From Karstenula rhodostoma CBS 690.94 (Eukaryota; Ascomycota; Dothideomycetes; Pleosporales; Didymosphaeriaceae), in assembly GCA_010093485.1 (NCBI GenBank), contig MU001495.1, positions 2,555,711 through 2,619,710 of the forward strand: a stretch of DNA of 64,000 nucleotides, read 5' to 3'. The notes beneath the pieces were generated by a model. It made no database searches and was not told the DNA's origin. It saw only the letters and a program-made list of their open reading frames with translations. Positions 1 to 11,944 of this stretch are shown in pieces. The translations under genes and the position numbers were made by a program. Within the stretch, counting starts at the first letter, position 1, and each line of letters opens with the position of its first letter.

Positions 1-123
1 GTATGTTGGGCGCTGATTTTATATTCCTTGCCCTTCCGCTGTTTAATCATCCATCGCAAACGAATATTCACTTATTCGTACGCCAGAACAGCATCCGAAT
101 TGTTTCCTGTAGCCATCTCCACC

Positions 124-624
124 ATGCCACCCAAGAAGAAAAACACGAAAATACCACCGAAGCAACCAGAAGTAGTACCGAAGTGGTTGATGCATCCGGA
201 GTTGCATGGCGACGTCTCCCGTCTTCTAGCAGAGGAAGATATCCACATGTCCTTCCACAACGTCGACTCTGACACAGAATGCATGGAGGACTGGGACACC
301 AACATTGTTGGTCGATTCAAGTGCCAAGATAAGACTTGCAAGTCTCGTAGCTGGGTCAGCGGAAAGGTTGCCATCACAATACGACTCTATCCCGGAGAAC
401 GTTACAATGCAAGGGTATACCATCAAGGCTGTGAAAAGTGCGATTCCATCAGCGTGCCGCGTCTTGACGATACGTACGCGGAGAGAGTGGCGAATCGCTT
501 GAAGATATGGCATGGTGTGGAGGTGGAGGCGCCCGCCTACGAGCGCCGAACCGAAAAACCACATCATAGTCAGCTGTGTGAGGGCTGTAAGGCTGGACAC
601 TGCAGAAGCAAATCCATATATTAG
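124..624 (+). CDS. 3CxxC-type zinc-finger protein
   Basis: A single-exon protein of 166 residues that matches the fungal 3CxxC zinc-binding family. Cys67 and Cys72 follow a GRFKC start, then come a W-x-S step (W77), Cys103 and Cys106 in a QGCEKC motif, and a C-terminal CEGCKAGHC block (Cys152, Cys155, Cys160). That order is the family signature. The start is the ATG in a CACCATG context; the frame is open further upstream (from 28), but that extension lacks family features. The N terminus is Lys/Pro-rich (MPPKKKN) and may bind nucleic acid or be unstructured. The family has no settled biochemical role beyond likely zinc binding. The gene is complete, with its stop at 622-624. The left neighbour is outside the window. 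Confidence 0.8.
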   Translation: MPPKKKNTKIPPKQPEVVPKWLMHPELHGDVSRLLAEEDIHMSFHNVDSDTECMEDWDTNIVGRFKCQDKTCKSRSWVSGKVAITIRLYPGERYNARVYHQGCEKCDSISVPRLDDTYAERVANRLKIWHGVEVEAPAYERRTEKPHHSQLCEGCKAGHCRSKSIY

Positions 625-940
625 GGTACGTCAAACTCTTTAGCAAACGATCTAGAGTAGCTCTCAAATAATCATATAGGTTCATACGCATCGTACCATC
701 GTCTAGTAATACGTATGGTCTACTTGCTCAGTTCAACTGTGAACACGTTGGACAACTCACGGACTCCAGAGGTGTTGCATAATTTAGACATGCCTCCTTT
801 AGTTATACACAAGTATAGCTCTCCCAATAATCTACATCTCCCCCCTCTTTCAATCGTGCAACCTGCGACCAAGTGCATAGTCGCCTTGTCCTGTTGTTTT
901 CCATCGATTGCCCCCAACTCTTAATGCCCTTGATGGGCTC
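625..940. other. intergenic, convergent 3' ends
   Basis: The interval lies between two gene 3' ends. It is AT-rich, with short reading frames only, and no coding or repeat signal was recognised. Confidence 0.5.
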
Positions 941-1460
941 TCATCTAGTTTGTATCCATGCTACCAATACAGATAAGAGATCATATCGAGCGGGCACATG
1001 AATATTTTGCAGCATTTGAACCGCAATGACCAACCCCAGACACCCTGAAATAAATAACAAGCTTACAAACTCGTTCTCTGCTATCTTAGTCTCATGCCCG
1101 ATGGCTTTTTGCGTGACGGCCCAGCCGGCACACACAATCATTTCCCCGCCGCGGTTACGGAAGGAGGAGAGGATCGTGTTAGTTGCGTCCATCGGCGGAC
1201 CAGCGCGTGCATTGAAAAACCCCACAACAATCCCCCAGACAAATATTTCCAGGTCATACAGGAGGTTTTGACAGACCATGGTCTGCAGGAAGAAAACACT
1301 GAACGCGTTCAAGAGCCCAGCCCAGACCTGGGCCCGGAACCAGCCCACCTGAGAGCCGAGTGCAAGTCCAGGGGAGCACCTTCCACCATCAGCTTTACGC
1401 CTGTCGCACCATCAACAACACTAACCCCGCTACCGCAACACCAGCACCTGTCCCTGCCAT
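941..1460 (-). CDS. small multi-pass membrane protein, two exons
   Basis: Proposed join on the minus strand: exon 1 1410..1460, exon 2 941..1348, giving 152 residues. A TATA-like TATATA near 1672 lies upstream, and the first ATG after it is at 1460 (MAGTGAGVAV). The intron of 61 nt has a weak GTGCGA donor, an internal CTGAT and a CTCAG acceptor, and joins in phase so that VGWFRAQVW follows. Hydrophobic stretches near residues 5-22, 25-45, 50-65 and 115-137 suggest three or four membrane spans. I do not recognise the family. The start and first intron are the least certain parts; exon 2 is a clean open frame of 136 codons with obvious membrane character. Confidence 0.45.
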
Positions 1461-1996
1461 ACCGGTTACTACCAACTTCTGCTGTGGGTTGATTATTCTG
1501 CAAGCCGCTTGGAGTGTTGTTTGTTTGTGCTGAGGTGGGTTAGGGATTAGAGACGGTGGGTGTTGGGAGGAGTCGTTAGCGCCGAGGCTACGGGTTGGTT
1601 AAGTGCCGAAATGAGAGAGATTTGTGGATACGGGTTCTTGAGAGAGGTTGGGGGAGGGGGTAGTGCGTGGGTATATATGGTGGGAAGTTTCCATGGCTGG
1701 AGTAGGGTTGTTATGCGGGTACGATTGAGGTTTAGATTGAGAATGTTGTTATCCAACGTCTCTCATGACTACCCGGTGAGATATGACGGACCTACGAATT
1801 CTCGTTTGCAAAATCCGAAAAGCCATTCGGAAGGACATAATACTCAGAGCCTCCTAGACCTCCGCTCCACCTCTCTACACCCCCCTCGCACGCCCCGTCT
1901 CCGCCCCAACACCCCACCAAGCACAACCAGCGGAAAGCTCAAAACCGCAAACCCTACCCCCACACCCCGCACGACGCCCGCTTCCGACATCAACCG
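1461..1996. other. intergenic, low-complexity C-rich stretch
   Basis: This holds the presumed promoter of the minus-strand membrane protein (TATATA near 1672) and the 3' side of the beta-lactamase-fold gene. From about 1855 the plus strand is strongly C-rich. A long open frame across it on the plus strand is low complexity and runs antisense into the next gene, so I do not call it. Confidence 0.45.
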
Positions 1997-3670
1997 TCAC
2001 ACCCCCCTCTTCCTCTCCAACCGCCCCGCCCCAAACGCAGGAACAACAACATCAACCGCCACCCCGCCCTCCATCCCAAACACAAACTCATCCAACCCCC
2101 TCCCACCCACCTGCAACCTATTCACACCCCGCCACGTCTCGCACGTCGGCGTCCCCGCATCCCCCAGCGCCGCGCTATCCTGAAAACTAGCTCTAAACAC
2201 CTCCCTCACCCCCCTCCGGCCAGCATCACTCGGATACAGGCGGAAACTGAGGTCGTCAGGTGCAATCCCGTTCAGCGCCGCATACCCCGCCCTCACATCC
2301 CTCCCCCCAGACAAGAATTTCAAGACGGAGAGTCCAGGACTCCCATCCCCCGCCAGCGCAACAACAAGCGTAGTATTCTCCCGCGACGCGGAGACATACG
2401 TCCCCGCGAACGCCGCCGCCGCCTGCGCAATAGCAGTGCGCTCCAGCACGGGCACAATCCCGGACGCAAGAATATCTGCGTGGGCATTGAGATCCGGACT
2501 CCCGGCGGTGGCGTCGGTGGCTAGGATGACGAAGCCGGCGCCGTAGTCTGGCACGAGGCCGGTGTGGGAGGCGGAGACGCCTGCGTTGCCGCGGACTTGG
2601 TAGACGGGGATGACGGGGGATATCGGGGTTGCGGATAGGGAGTAGATTTCCCAGGGGCGGCCGACGGCGTTGACGAGGTTGGAGGTGTGGGAGGTGGGTT
2701 TGAGCCAGCGGCGGGTGGTTGGGTGGGGGAGGAGCGTGGAGCGGAGGAGGTGCGTGAGGGCGGTGGTGAGGTCGTGGGGGGTGGAGGCGAGGCCGTTGAA
2801 GGGTGCTTCAACTGTAGAGGGGAGGTAGCTCGTTTGGGTGAGGTTGAGGGGGCGGAGTATCGACCGCTCGAGGAGCGTGGCGTAGGGCTGGCCTGCTATA
2901 CTTTCCAGCGCATACGCGAGGATGATGAACGCGGCGTTTGAAAAGATTGGCGTTGAGCCTGGTGTGAAGATTGCATCGCGGCTGCCGAAGTACGCCAGAA
3001 ACTCCGTGCGGTCGCAAATCCCTTCCCTCGACGCGCAGGGGCTTACGTCGGTGTCGTTCTTATATGTCAAATCTCCAAGCAGTGACGCGATGTCGCTGCT
3101 GTTGTCGGATGGAGCATACCACCCGATACCTCCCAAATGCCCAGCCAGATCCCCAAGAGTAACGGCGTCCCAGTCCACTGCAAAGCCGGACCCCTTGTTT
3201 TGCGCGGAATCGACAAGCTCCGGGACCCATCGGCTGACCGGATCCGTCCAGTGGTGCTCGCCCGCCTCGATGAGAAAAAGCCATGTTGTAAAGAGCGTGG
3301 TCAAATCGCCGATCTCATAGACACTATTTGCATCGGCTTTTGGTGTACCGAGTGTCCCCGGTGCAGTATGGTGATACTCGTACAAAAACGGCTGCGAGGA
3401 GTTTGTCTCTTCAGTCGAAAAGAGCGTGATGCTAAAGGAGGTGCTCGAGGAAATAGGTCCGAATGTGCCGTTTAAGTTCGTCACGTAATCGTCCAGGACC
3501 TGGGTTAGATTGTGAAGTCCTGACTGGAATATCGGAGATGTTGCAAGCTTTGTGGGAACGGGGAAGCGCGGCCCTAGAAGTGGGCATGGCGAGAAGGGGA
3601 CGTCCTGGGTGGAAGCGGGCTTCGCGATGCTGAAGAAGAGTAACGAAGATGAAAAAGCCTTTAGAGCCAT
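1997..3670 (-). CDS. secreted beta-lactamase-fold protein lacking the catalytic Ser-x-x-Lys
   Basis: A single-exon protein of 557 residues with an N-terminal signal peptide (hydrophobic 4-16, likely cut near 21) and many N-glycosylation sequons. It aligns by eye with fungal class C beta-lactamase/transpeptidase-like proteins, which read YRIGSISKLFT at the active site. Here residues 118-128 read YEIGDLTTLFT, so the nucleophile Ser is Asp122 and the general-base Lys is Thr125. The second motif Tyr-x-Asn is Phe243-Ser-Asn245. The third motif His-Thr-Gly is kept (369-371). The fold therefore looks preserved while the acylation machinery is gone, which suggests a pseudoenzyme with a binding or scaffolding role. 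It could instead be a decaying gene, but the frame is intact over 1.67 kb. It is convergent with the membrane protein and divergent from the Zn2Cys6 regulator. Confidence 0.8.
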   Translation of the reverse strand: MALKAFSSSLLFFSIAKPASTQDVPFSPCPLLGPRFPVPTKLATSPIFQSGLHNLTQVLDDYVTNLNGTFGPISSSTSFSITLFSTEETNSSQPFLYEYHHTAPGTLGTPKADANSVYEIGDLTTLFTTWLFLIEAGEHHWTDPVSRWVPELVDSAQNKGSGFAVDWDAVTLGDLAGHLGGIGWYAPSDNSSDIASLLGDLTYKNDTDVSPCASREGICDRTEFLAYFGSRDAIFTPGSTPIFSNAAFIILAYALESIAGQPYATLLERSILRPLNLTQTSYLPSTVEAPFNGLASTPHDLTTALTHLLRSTLLPHPTTRRWLKPTSHTSNLVNAVGRPWEIYSLSATPISPVIPVYQVRGNAGVSASHTGLVPDYGAGFVILATDATAGSPDLNAHADILASGIVPVLERTAIAQAAAAFAGTYVSASRENTTLVVALAGDGSPGLSVLKFLSGGRDVRAGYAALNGIAPDDLSFRLYPSDAGRRGVREVFRASFQDSAALGDAGTPTCETWRGVNRLQVGGRGLDEFVFGMEGGVAVDVVVPAFGAGRLERKRGV

Positions 3671-4075
3671 TGCGATTAAAGGAAGCCGAATGGATGAGAA
3701 TTGTAAACGGTCGAGGAAAGAACGTAGCTTTAATGTTGATGTTCTCTACAGTGTCTACTCTACCGTTGCATTGCGCCTCAACACCGTGCGATCCGAGAGT
3801 GAGATCATCTCTCTTTGTGGTGAGCTTGGGGCTCAGCGCATCTTGAACAGACCCTCCATCCGAGGCTTGGGGTCGACGATGCTTAGTATAAGTGAGCCGC
3901 GAAGGATCAGGGGCCTCAGCCTCCTTGATTGGCTCACCACCATCACCCACACGCTAAACCATTCCAGGCAGCCCATGCGACGACCCCACCGCCACACCCC
4001 CATCTCAAAGAGCTGGCTGCACGTCGGAACACCAACCCCAATTACACATCTATCGTTGAGCCAAACTTCCCAAAC

Positions 4076-5798
4076 ATGCCCAACATCGGCCGCCCCTCAA
4101 AAGCCTGCATAACCTGCAAGCGTCGAAAAGTAAAAGTACACACCCACCTCCCAAGTCATCGTATCCATCCACCCGCGCTAACCCCTTTCGAAGTGCTCCG
4201 AGACCCCCCCTCGATGCCGTGCCTGCGCCCGCCTAAACCTCACCTGCGAATGGAAAGAAGCGTCCATCTTCCGAGCGCAGGACGCCTGGGCGGGCCGCCT
4301 CGTCGAGCGCAGAGTGAAGCAGGCAAAGCAACGTCGTGGCGATGCCGCCGCATCACCGCACTCTTCCCCTGAAGCTTGCTCTTCGCCAGTAGGGAATCCC
4401 ATTCGAGTGGTGGCGCCTGAACGCCCCTTCTCCAAGCAGCTGACTGCGGATCTGGAAAACGCCGCACTCCATCGCTTTTACATGGAGTACGCGTACACCT
4501 CCGGGACGTGTCCGTTTCTGTACCTCGTGGCGCCGCTGTATGAAGAGGCGTCTACGCCGGTTTGTCTGCGGAGTGCGGTGCATGCTGTGTCGATGGCGAC
4601 GATGGCGAGGCAGGTGAAGCGGTATGAGATCATGGACAAGGCGGAGAGGTGGTACGGGCGGGCGTTGAAGAACCTCGCTGCTGCGCTGAACCAGGATGAG
4701 GTCGCGAAACACGATGGTACGCTGCTTGCTGTTGCGCTGCTTGGGTTGTATGAGGTGTGTGTGTTTGTCTTTTGTATAGTTCATATTACCTCCGCCTCTT
4801 GCGAATGTTCACACCACTGACGTGGTGCGAAGACAGTCATCTTCAGCAACACGCCCAGCAGAAAAGCCCTCAACACCATCCACAGCAACGGCCGCCTCGC
4901 CGTGCTGCGCCTCCGCGGCCCCTCCCAGCTCAGCGGGAAAATAGGCCGTAACCTCTTCACACTAATCTACCACCAGCAGCTCGTGGGGTCTTTCTTCGAC
5001 GGCGGCGAAGTAATGGACGAGTATCCCGCGTGGATGCAGACATGGTACCCGGCGACGCCCATGGCGCGGCTGGAAACTCTCATGCACGACGTCAGCGTCC
5101 TCGTGGCGGGCATCCGCCGCGCGCTGGCGGGGCACCGGACGTCCGTCCTGCGGGAGTTGCTGGAGAGAGGGAGGGAGATGGAAGATACGCTTGCGACTAT
5201 TGTCCAGGACCTCCTTGGGTCGTGGCCGCACCCTAAGCTCGTCCTCGGTCGCCTCATCGGCAGCGAGTGCGTCGCTGATATACCCGCGGAATTCGAGTTC
5301 GACGTCGAGGACATTGCACACGGTGATATGGATAGGTACCTCGTCATCACGCGCGCGCTGGTCGCGAATGTCTTCCGCGCGATTCGCATCCAGCTGCTGC
5401 AGGCGCTCAACAGCGCGGTGCCGCACTTGCTCGATGCCGACGACGTGGGGTTGGACGCCGGGCTAGCTGCGCTGGTGGAGCGCTCAAGCAGCGTCATGGT
5501 GGTGCTTGTGGAGAACATCTGCACTGATTTGCCGCTGGCGATTGGGGATTACGAGGACGAGGGGGAGGAGGTGAAGCCGCGGATTCATGGGCGCGCGATG
5601 AGGGCTTGGGCGCAGCTGTTTCCGCTGGAGAGCGCGTTGGGCGTGAAGTGGCTGTCGGATCCGCAGCGGCAGCGGGTCGCGCGATTGATGGAGTATACGA
5701 TGGGGATTCTGGGGATGAATATGCTTAAGGAGGCTACGGGGGATGTGGACTACACGGCGCTGGTAGCGATGCGACAACTCGAGGCCAACGAACCGTAG
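4076..5798 (+). CDS. Zn2Cys6 fungal transcription factor
   Basis: Proposed join 4076..4135, 4194..4754, 4833..5798, giving 528 residues. The N terminus MPNIGRPSKACITCKRRKVK ends exon 1. Removing a 58-nt intron brings in CSETPPRCRACARLNLTC, which completes the six-cysteine binuclear cluster (C11, C14, C21, C28, C31, C38). This intron inside the zinc cluster is common in the family. A second intron of 78 nt joins GLYE to TVIFSNTPSRK in phase. The rest matches the Fungal_trans_2 type regulatory domain (HRFYMEYAYTSG, then RLAVLRLRGPSQ). It is nuclear and DNA-binding by family; targets are unknown. The divergent beta-lactamase-like gene, about 400 bp away, and the convergent SDR are possible local targets, which is inference. 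Confidence 0.82.
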
Positions 5799-5993
5799 AA
5801 ATCCAAGGATATATTCTGTGGATGGTTATCTGATTGGAAGATGATACATCAGTCCGGGTGGGCGAAATACTTGCTGCGACCGTTAGCCGTCCATACTACC
5901 CAAACCAGACCCGTTCATGCCACCTGATCGAACGTACACAAAAAGCCATCTCTCGACCCATCCCCACCCATTTTCCTTTCCAGCTTGCACACC

Positions 5994-6911
5994 TCATATC
6001 TTACTCTCGCCCCTCGCCTTCCCCCGCCACCCCGTCAAATTCTGCCCCCCATCAATCTCCAGCACATTCCCCGTCATATGCGCACTCGCTGCCCCAAATT
6101 AGCCAAACTCCCCACACCCACCACCAACCCCACACTCACCACGACTGCTCAAAAACAGCACCAACCCACCGAAATCACTCGGCCTTCCAATCCTCCCCGT
6201 CGGCTGCCCGGCCTCGAGCGTCTCCCTAAACTTCCCCAGCCCATACGCCGTCATACGACTGGGAAAAACCCCAGGACAAATCACATTGACCATGACGTTC
6301 TTAGGCGCGAGCTTACTCGCCTGGATCTTCGTCAGATGGATGCACGCCGCCTTGCTCGGGCCATAGCTAAACGTGCCGTGGCCGGGCGGCGCGAGACCGC
6401 CGCCCTCGCCCGTCGTGACGTCGATGGTCTGGAGGCCCGCGATGGACGCGATGTTGATGACGCGGGAGGGCATGTCGGCTGAGGTGCCGTTGAGGAGGAG
6501 GGACTCCACGCCGACCGTCACGTAGAAGATGGCTTTGACGTTCAGCGCCATTAGCTTGTCCCACCCGCTCTCCGGGAAGTCGTGGTAGGCGCCGCCCCAG
6601 GTCGCGCCAGAGTTGTTGATTAGTACCGTGAGGCGGTCTGTTCGCCGCTTGACTTCCTCGCTCAACGCAACACAGCCTGCCTTGTCTTTGAGGTCGGCGA
6701 CTACGTACTCGCATGTGCCGGGCCCGAGGGCGTTGAGCCGGTCCGAGGTTTTCTTCAGTTCAGACTCTTTGCGGGACGCGATGATGACGCGTCCGCCGTT
6801 CTGCACGAAGGCTTGGGCCGCCATCTCGCCGAGGCCGCTGGCGCCGCCCGTAATCAGGGCGATGTGCGAGGTGAAGCTGAAGAGCGCGGAGGTGGAGAGG
6901 TCGTCGGCCAT
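5994..6911 (-). CDS. short-chain dehydrogenase/reductase (SDR)
   Basis: Proposed join on the minus strand: exon 1 6140..6911, exon 2 5994..6088, giving 288 residues. The classical SDR motifs are all present: TGGASGLG at 21-28 for cofactor binding, NNSG at 99-102, catalytic Ser156, Tyr183 and Lys187 (YGPSK), and a PG step after the active site. A 51-nt intron (GTGAGT..GGCAG) joins FLSS to RASAHMTGNVLEIDGGQN, which is the usual C-terminal signature; without it the protein would end in a glycine-rich nonsense tail. It is an NAD(P)H-dependent oxidoreductase, presumably cytosolic; the substrate cannot be read from sequence. RhlG-like fungal reductases are the nearest type I recall. Confidence 0.85.
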
Positions 6912-7533
6912 GGCTGCGTTTTAGTTTGTTCTTCCTGGTGGCAATGGGGTTTCAATGCGATGCTCCTCTGGTGCTTGCAATGTACGGAACGAAGGAAAAA
7001 AAAAACTGACGAATCGTGTCGGAGTTCGAGGTAGAGGTCGCGCAATGTTGCATATTTGGAAAGAACCTCGGCATGGGGAAACGCGTGTGGGGTAGCGGCG
7101 GTGTTAGGATGGAGATAAAGTGGCCGAGGCATCTCGAGCGACGTCGAGTAATCCAACGTCGTAGATGGGTCAAGAACATCGGGGTGAAAATTAACCTCAG
7201 ATTATATGCCTCCATCAATTCCACATCAAGGTATCTGTATATGCGCTTGCCCACACATCCACTCAACCCCAGATCAAACCAATGCAGCACCGCGCTCAGA
7301 TCAAGCAACCAAGTTCTATGCATATACAGCCCACGCCCTGGGTATGATTCCTTCCACCGCGCCCTCAATCATAGAACAAAAGAAAACAATGTCGCTTGAC
7401 CGCAGTGTGATAAAATCCCGAACCCGACCTGCGCCGTGCTGTCGTCAATGCAGGGATCCAAATGCACGAAAAAGCAGAGCTGAAACACAAAAAAACCGCT
7501 TTTGGAAATCCAAAACGATGCCAAAATCAAACA
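6912..7533. other. intergenic between two minus-strand genes
   Basis: Contains the SDR promoter and the 3' end of the Sec7 gene. No ORF with domain character, repeat or RNA gene was seen. Confidence 0.5.
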
Positions 7534-10500
7534 CTACGCTTCGACCGACTGCGACTGTGGGCCGTTGAGATGCGCCCGAGAGGTTTCCTCCTCTGTGGAT
7601 GCCTGTGGCAGGTCCTCCCCTGAATGCTTCGGCGACACTCGACGAGATTCTTCTTGTATCTCGCTCATCTGAGAAGCAGCGTCCGAATCGCCCTCGTGGC
7701 CCTCGAGGGACTGCTTGTAGCTAGTAGGGGTGATCGTTTGCGCCGAGGCGTGTCGTTGCTTGCGAACCTCGGTTGACGCAGGCACTCGAACGGAGGCCTC
7801 CACGGCTGTCGCGGCAAGTGCAGCCACAGCACCCTCGCGGGCAGCCACAGAGCTATCAGGAACGACAGTACTACCCCGCTCGTCCGCTGGGCCGGCTTCC
7901 TCCAACGCCTCCTGCGCCTGTTTCCGGGTCTTGAGTCGCTCTTCCGCAGGTGTATTGTGCCAGTCAGGGCCGAATTGGATGACGGAAGCTTTCTTCCCGT
8001 GCACAGTGAAGCTCCCTTTGGTGCGCGCCAGACCTTCGCCTTCCGATTCGTTGCTCACGATGGTCGACGCGGAGTCTCTGGCTTTGTGCCCCCGACGATG
8101 TGCAGAGCTGCCATGTGACTCTCTTAGCGTGCGGTGCAGACTCCTACGTACCTTTGAGCGTGATTCGGGCGATCCCGTCAAAGCAGCATGAGATGGATCG
8201 AACTCGGATTCGGAGTCGTTGTCCAGGCGCAGTCCGTCTGCTTGCAAGTCGGGTGTTCTGGGGTCTGACCCCCGGCGACCAATAGAATGTGGAGGCGTAG
8301 TATACTGCGATCCAGCATCGGACGCACCATCGGAGCCGATGGCTATCTCGTCCGCAGTGGACATGGACGGCCGGTGATCATTAGGGGAGAGTTTAGGCGA
8401 TTGGGCCATTGAGCTGGCGAGTGATGGTCTGTGTGCTGATAGCCGAGGGCTCAGTGAGAAAGGAGGGATAGTGAACGTAGCGGGCGTCATGTTGGGGCTG
8501 GAGTGTGTGGTTTCTGGTGGCGTTCGGAACGCGTCGTCCCCGCCGAAATCGGAGTCTCGGGACGATTTGGTTTCTGGCCGAAGAGACGTGGGAGAGAGGG
8601 GTGGCTTCGCTGCGTTGGTCAGAGAGCTTGTCTTGGAGCTGAGGCGTGCTAGACTGCCAATCCTTGATGCTCTCGATGATTTTTGATCCGACGCTTGGGA
8701 CGTTGATTGAGCCCGTTCGGTTGGGGCCGGGGCACTGAGGTATGGGTGCTTCTCATCCTCGAGGACTTGGGCTAGGATATCTCGATGACACTTCATGCGC
8801 CATATTTCGATGCGAGACCACTTCAACTTGGCCGATAATCGACCCGCTCCGTGGATGACGAGCTCTCGGCTCTTGGGCTGTATAGGAGCCAGAATCTGAA
8901 GATGCCGGGCATCTCTTAATCGACCCTCAAGCTGTCTAATTGACTCGGTAAGTCGCTCCTCTGATTCTGAAATGCGGGTCTGCATCATGTCTTTCCGTGC
9001 TTGGCGCATTTGTTGCTGGAGGTCTTTGTCGATCCCTCCACTTCGAAGCGTGACGTCTCCGGTCGGAGAGGTCAGCGTCTTTGTTGATGCCGCGGATTCG
9101 CCACGTCGAATCGCCCGATTCCTCTGGCCTTCATAGAGATCGCCTTGCAACCCGCGCGGCCTTACGCCTAGTGTTTCGTGAGCGGCAGTATAGTTGAGCA
9201 TCGCCAGCCAATCGTTCAAGTCCTTCTCGCTGTCCGCGAGGAAAGTTTCCTCGCCGACTCTCGAAAACATGACGAAAGAGTTCTTGTGCTTCTTGTAGGT
9301 GTTGTCTACCAGCGCCACCGCACCATCCATTGGAATCATGTGGTCTTGCTTGAACTCTTGTAACGGGGGTTGGAAATGTACCGGGCTTGTATCGCCTTGC
9401 TTCTCATGTTGCTCGTGCTGGTTCATCAGATTCTTTGCCCAGCTCGAGTTGTGGAACAATGAAAGACCTGAGCGAGTCAGTATAGCACCCCACTCTTGCC
9501 ACGGCGACCTGGTTTTCTTCCGCTTGTTGTCCTTTCTCCACAATACGCCGACTTTGGTGACCGGCATCTCGACTATGCCGACCGAGCTCTCTTGAGGGTT
9601 GTCCTGGCTGTCCTGGGACATGAAAGCCTCCGGCCTGGATCGAGACGACACGATCTGGATGATTCCAAACCTCGAAAAGGACCTCCAGAGAGTCTTAGTA
9701 TCTAGCGTAGGTGCGGTACCGAGGTAGTTGTACGGATCGTCTAGATTCATCACGTCCTTGATGTTAGGCCGGAGAACATCGAGCTTGCCTTCGAATATTA
9801 GGGTATATGGGTCGATGGGCTCGCGGGCGACCTTCTTCGCGGGGTCGTTCATTGGACCTTTCAGCGCGGCGGTCCGTCTGCTTCGCTTCGAGGAAATGGT
9901 TTTCAGATCAACGTCATCTTCAATGTGGATAAAGGGAGTATACACGACATTGTCGTAGATGCAGCCAAGCACGTCCTCTGAGACGCCCTCGCAAGATGAA
10001 TTCTTAATGTAATCGGCTCTTTGCATTTTTCGCTTGTTATTCTTATTGAAGAAATCGGTATGCAGGATCACGATGGAGAAGGAGATAAAGTAAGCCTTGT
10101 CTGCGCCCAGTTAGCGGTGAGTAGTCGTCGGACAATGCACTGTTCGTACCTGGATTGATGTATATGCCGGGGTTACACTCGTGGTACCGATCGGAGAACC
10201 CCTGGAGCACACGATCGATCTGCTGCGTCTCCTTTGGGAGTTCAACCTGCATGAGCAGCTTTCGAATGGCCATGTCGATGGGATCTCCAAAGAAGGCAAA
10301 CTTGCGCATATAACTTCGCAGCACGGCAAGCAGGAACGGGTCTTCGGTTTTGGTCAAGTAACTAGCGATGGCGCTCTTCCCAATGTTGTTCTCCTCCATG
10401 CGCTCCAGGTAGTGTCCTGGCGTCTCGCCCTCCTCTCGCTCTGGCATGAACAAGGCTTCCCGACTGATGTTCAGCGAGGTTTGATGAGACGTGAGACCAG

Positions 10501-11944
10501 GTGTGCCTATACCACCGTGAGTGGGTGAGGCGTGACGGGCCGAATGCGGCTCTGAATTCTGACGGAATCTTGAACTCAGCCCGAACAGATTACTAAAGCT
10601 GCTTCTCCCTGCCGTGGACGTCGAAACTCTCCCGTTTGTAGTGTATGGTGGTGTTGGGGGCGGATCGTCGTCGGACAAGCCACCAAGAGAACCCATGGTA
10701 GCCGAGCGCCCTCGCAGGCCCAGCATCTTTGGCCTGGGGGAATGAGGCGAAGAGCGAGCGGAGTGTATGGACCTCTGGGAGTCGTTGCGCAGGAGAGCAC
10801 CCGCCTGGGTCGTGGAAAGGTTCATGTTGGCAGCGGTCAAGGCCAATTGCGAGGGGGACGGCATTGGTGATGGCCTCGATCCATTCTCCAGGTCGCGGGG
10901 GTGGTGTATGGCGGTCAAGGGGGGGCTTTCAGCGCCGGGGGAATGGTGCGCAGAGCTGTTGCTGATGGCACTTGTCGACGCGCGTGGGGTTGCTGGGGCC
11001 GTGTCGGGGAATTCGGGAGGGGTGATCTTCATAGGCAGAGGGAATAACGATGCGCGCTGCTTCTTGCGCCCAAACAGAGTGCGGCTGGAGCCCTGCTTTG
11101 GCGTCTGGCGCGGCCGTGGGGGGTTCTCGAACGAGACATGGCCGGTAGAGCTGCCGTCAGATCGGGAGGAGTCTGACTGCCTCGGAACAGGAAGCGACGG
11201 GGCGGACGTGGACGTGCCTTCTGCATCTTCGAGAGGAGACTCGGCCAGCGTGTGGGGCCGCTGGTTGGTGGACAGGCGGCCCGGCTCCTCGAACAAGTTG
11301 TCCCTGCTCTTCCCAAAGCCAAACGCCGATCTCTTCACGTCCATGCTGCTGCCCTTTTTGTCTGTCGACTTCCGCAGGATGCCCGGCCTCTCCACCGACG
11401 ACGGGTCGAACGAGCGTCTGCGCAGGCTCAATTGCTGGAAGCGGCCGCGTTTCTTGGGCGGCTGCTCGTCGGTGATGAGCATGGTGGGCGCGGTGGTGAT
11501 GATGGCGGGGGCTGGAGCGTCGCTGGTCAGCACTGGATGCATTTCGGGCGCGTCATGGGGGAGCGTACTGGAGGTTGCATTGGCAGGCACGGCGGGAACG
11601 GGCGGGGTGTCGTCGTCGGCGTGCTCCTTTGCGCGGGTGGACAGCTGCGAGTCGGAGGCGTGGCGGAAGCGCATCAGACTGAAGCGGCGGGTCAAGGGCG
11701 TGTGTTCCTGGACGGGCGGCGTGGACGGGCGGCTCTCGTGCGTGGCCGACCACGACTTTCGGGGCTCGTCGACGCGGAGCGGGCGCGCGCCGCCGTCCTC
11801 GGAGGCAGCATGGCGGACGTCTCCCAGATGCTCTGCCGACTTGTTCAGCCTGTCCCCGCGTTTGAAGAAGCCGGCGGGATCGAGGGTGCTTCGGCGCTTG
11901 AGGTCCTTCTCGCTGCGGCCAGGTCGGAGGGCCCGCAGAGGCAT
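7534..11944 (-). CDS. SYT1: Arf guanine-nucleotide exchange factor, Sec7 plus PH (Syt1-like)
   Basis: Proposed join on the minus strand: exon 1 10150..11944, exon 2 7534..10100, giving 1453 residues. One 49-nt intron (GTACGA..GCGCAG) interrupts the Sec7 domain; removing it gives CNPGIYINPDKAYFISFS and restores the domain. The Sec7 domain spans about 505-690, with the catalytic glutamate in LPKETQQIDR and the hydrophobic helix DPFLLAVLRSYM. A PH domain follows at about 775-910 (VGVLWRKDNKRKK, then EKDLNDWLAMLNYTA), then a charged coiled coil near 955-1010 (ARKDMMQTRISESEERL). The first 480 residues and the last 400 are Ser/Pro-rich and unstructured. By family it activates Arf GTPases at Golgi or endosomal membranes. 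Sec7 followed by PH matches yeast Syt1; Yel1 is the alternative. It shares a divergent promoter region with ECM14. Confidence 0.88.
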
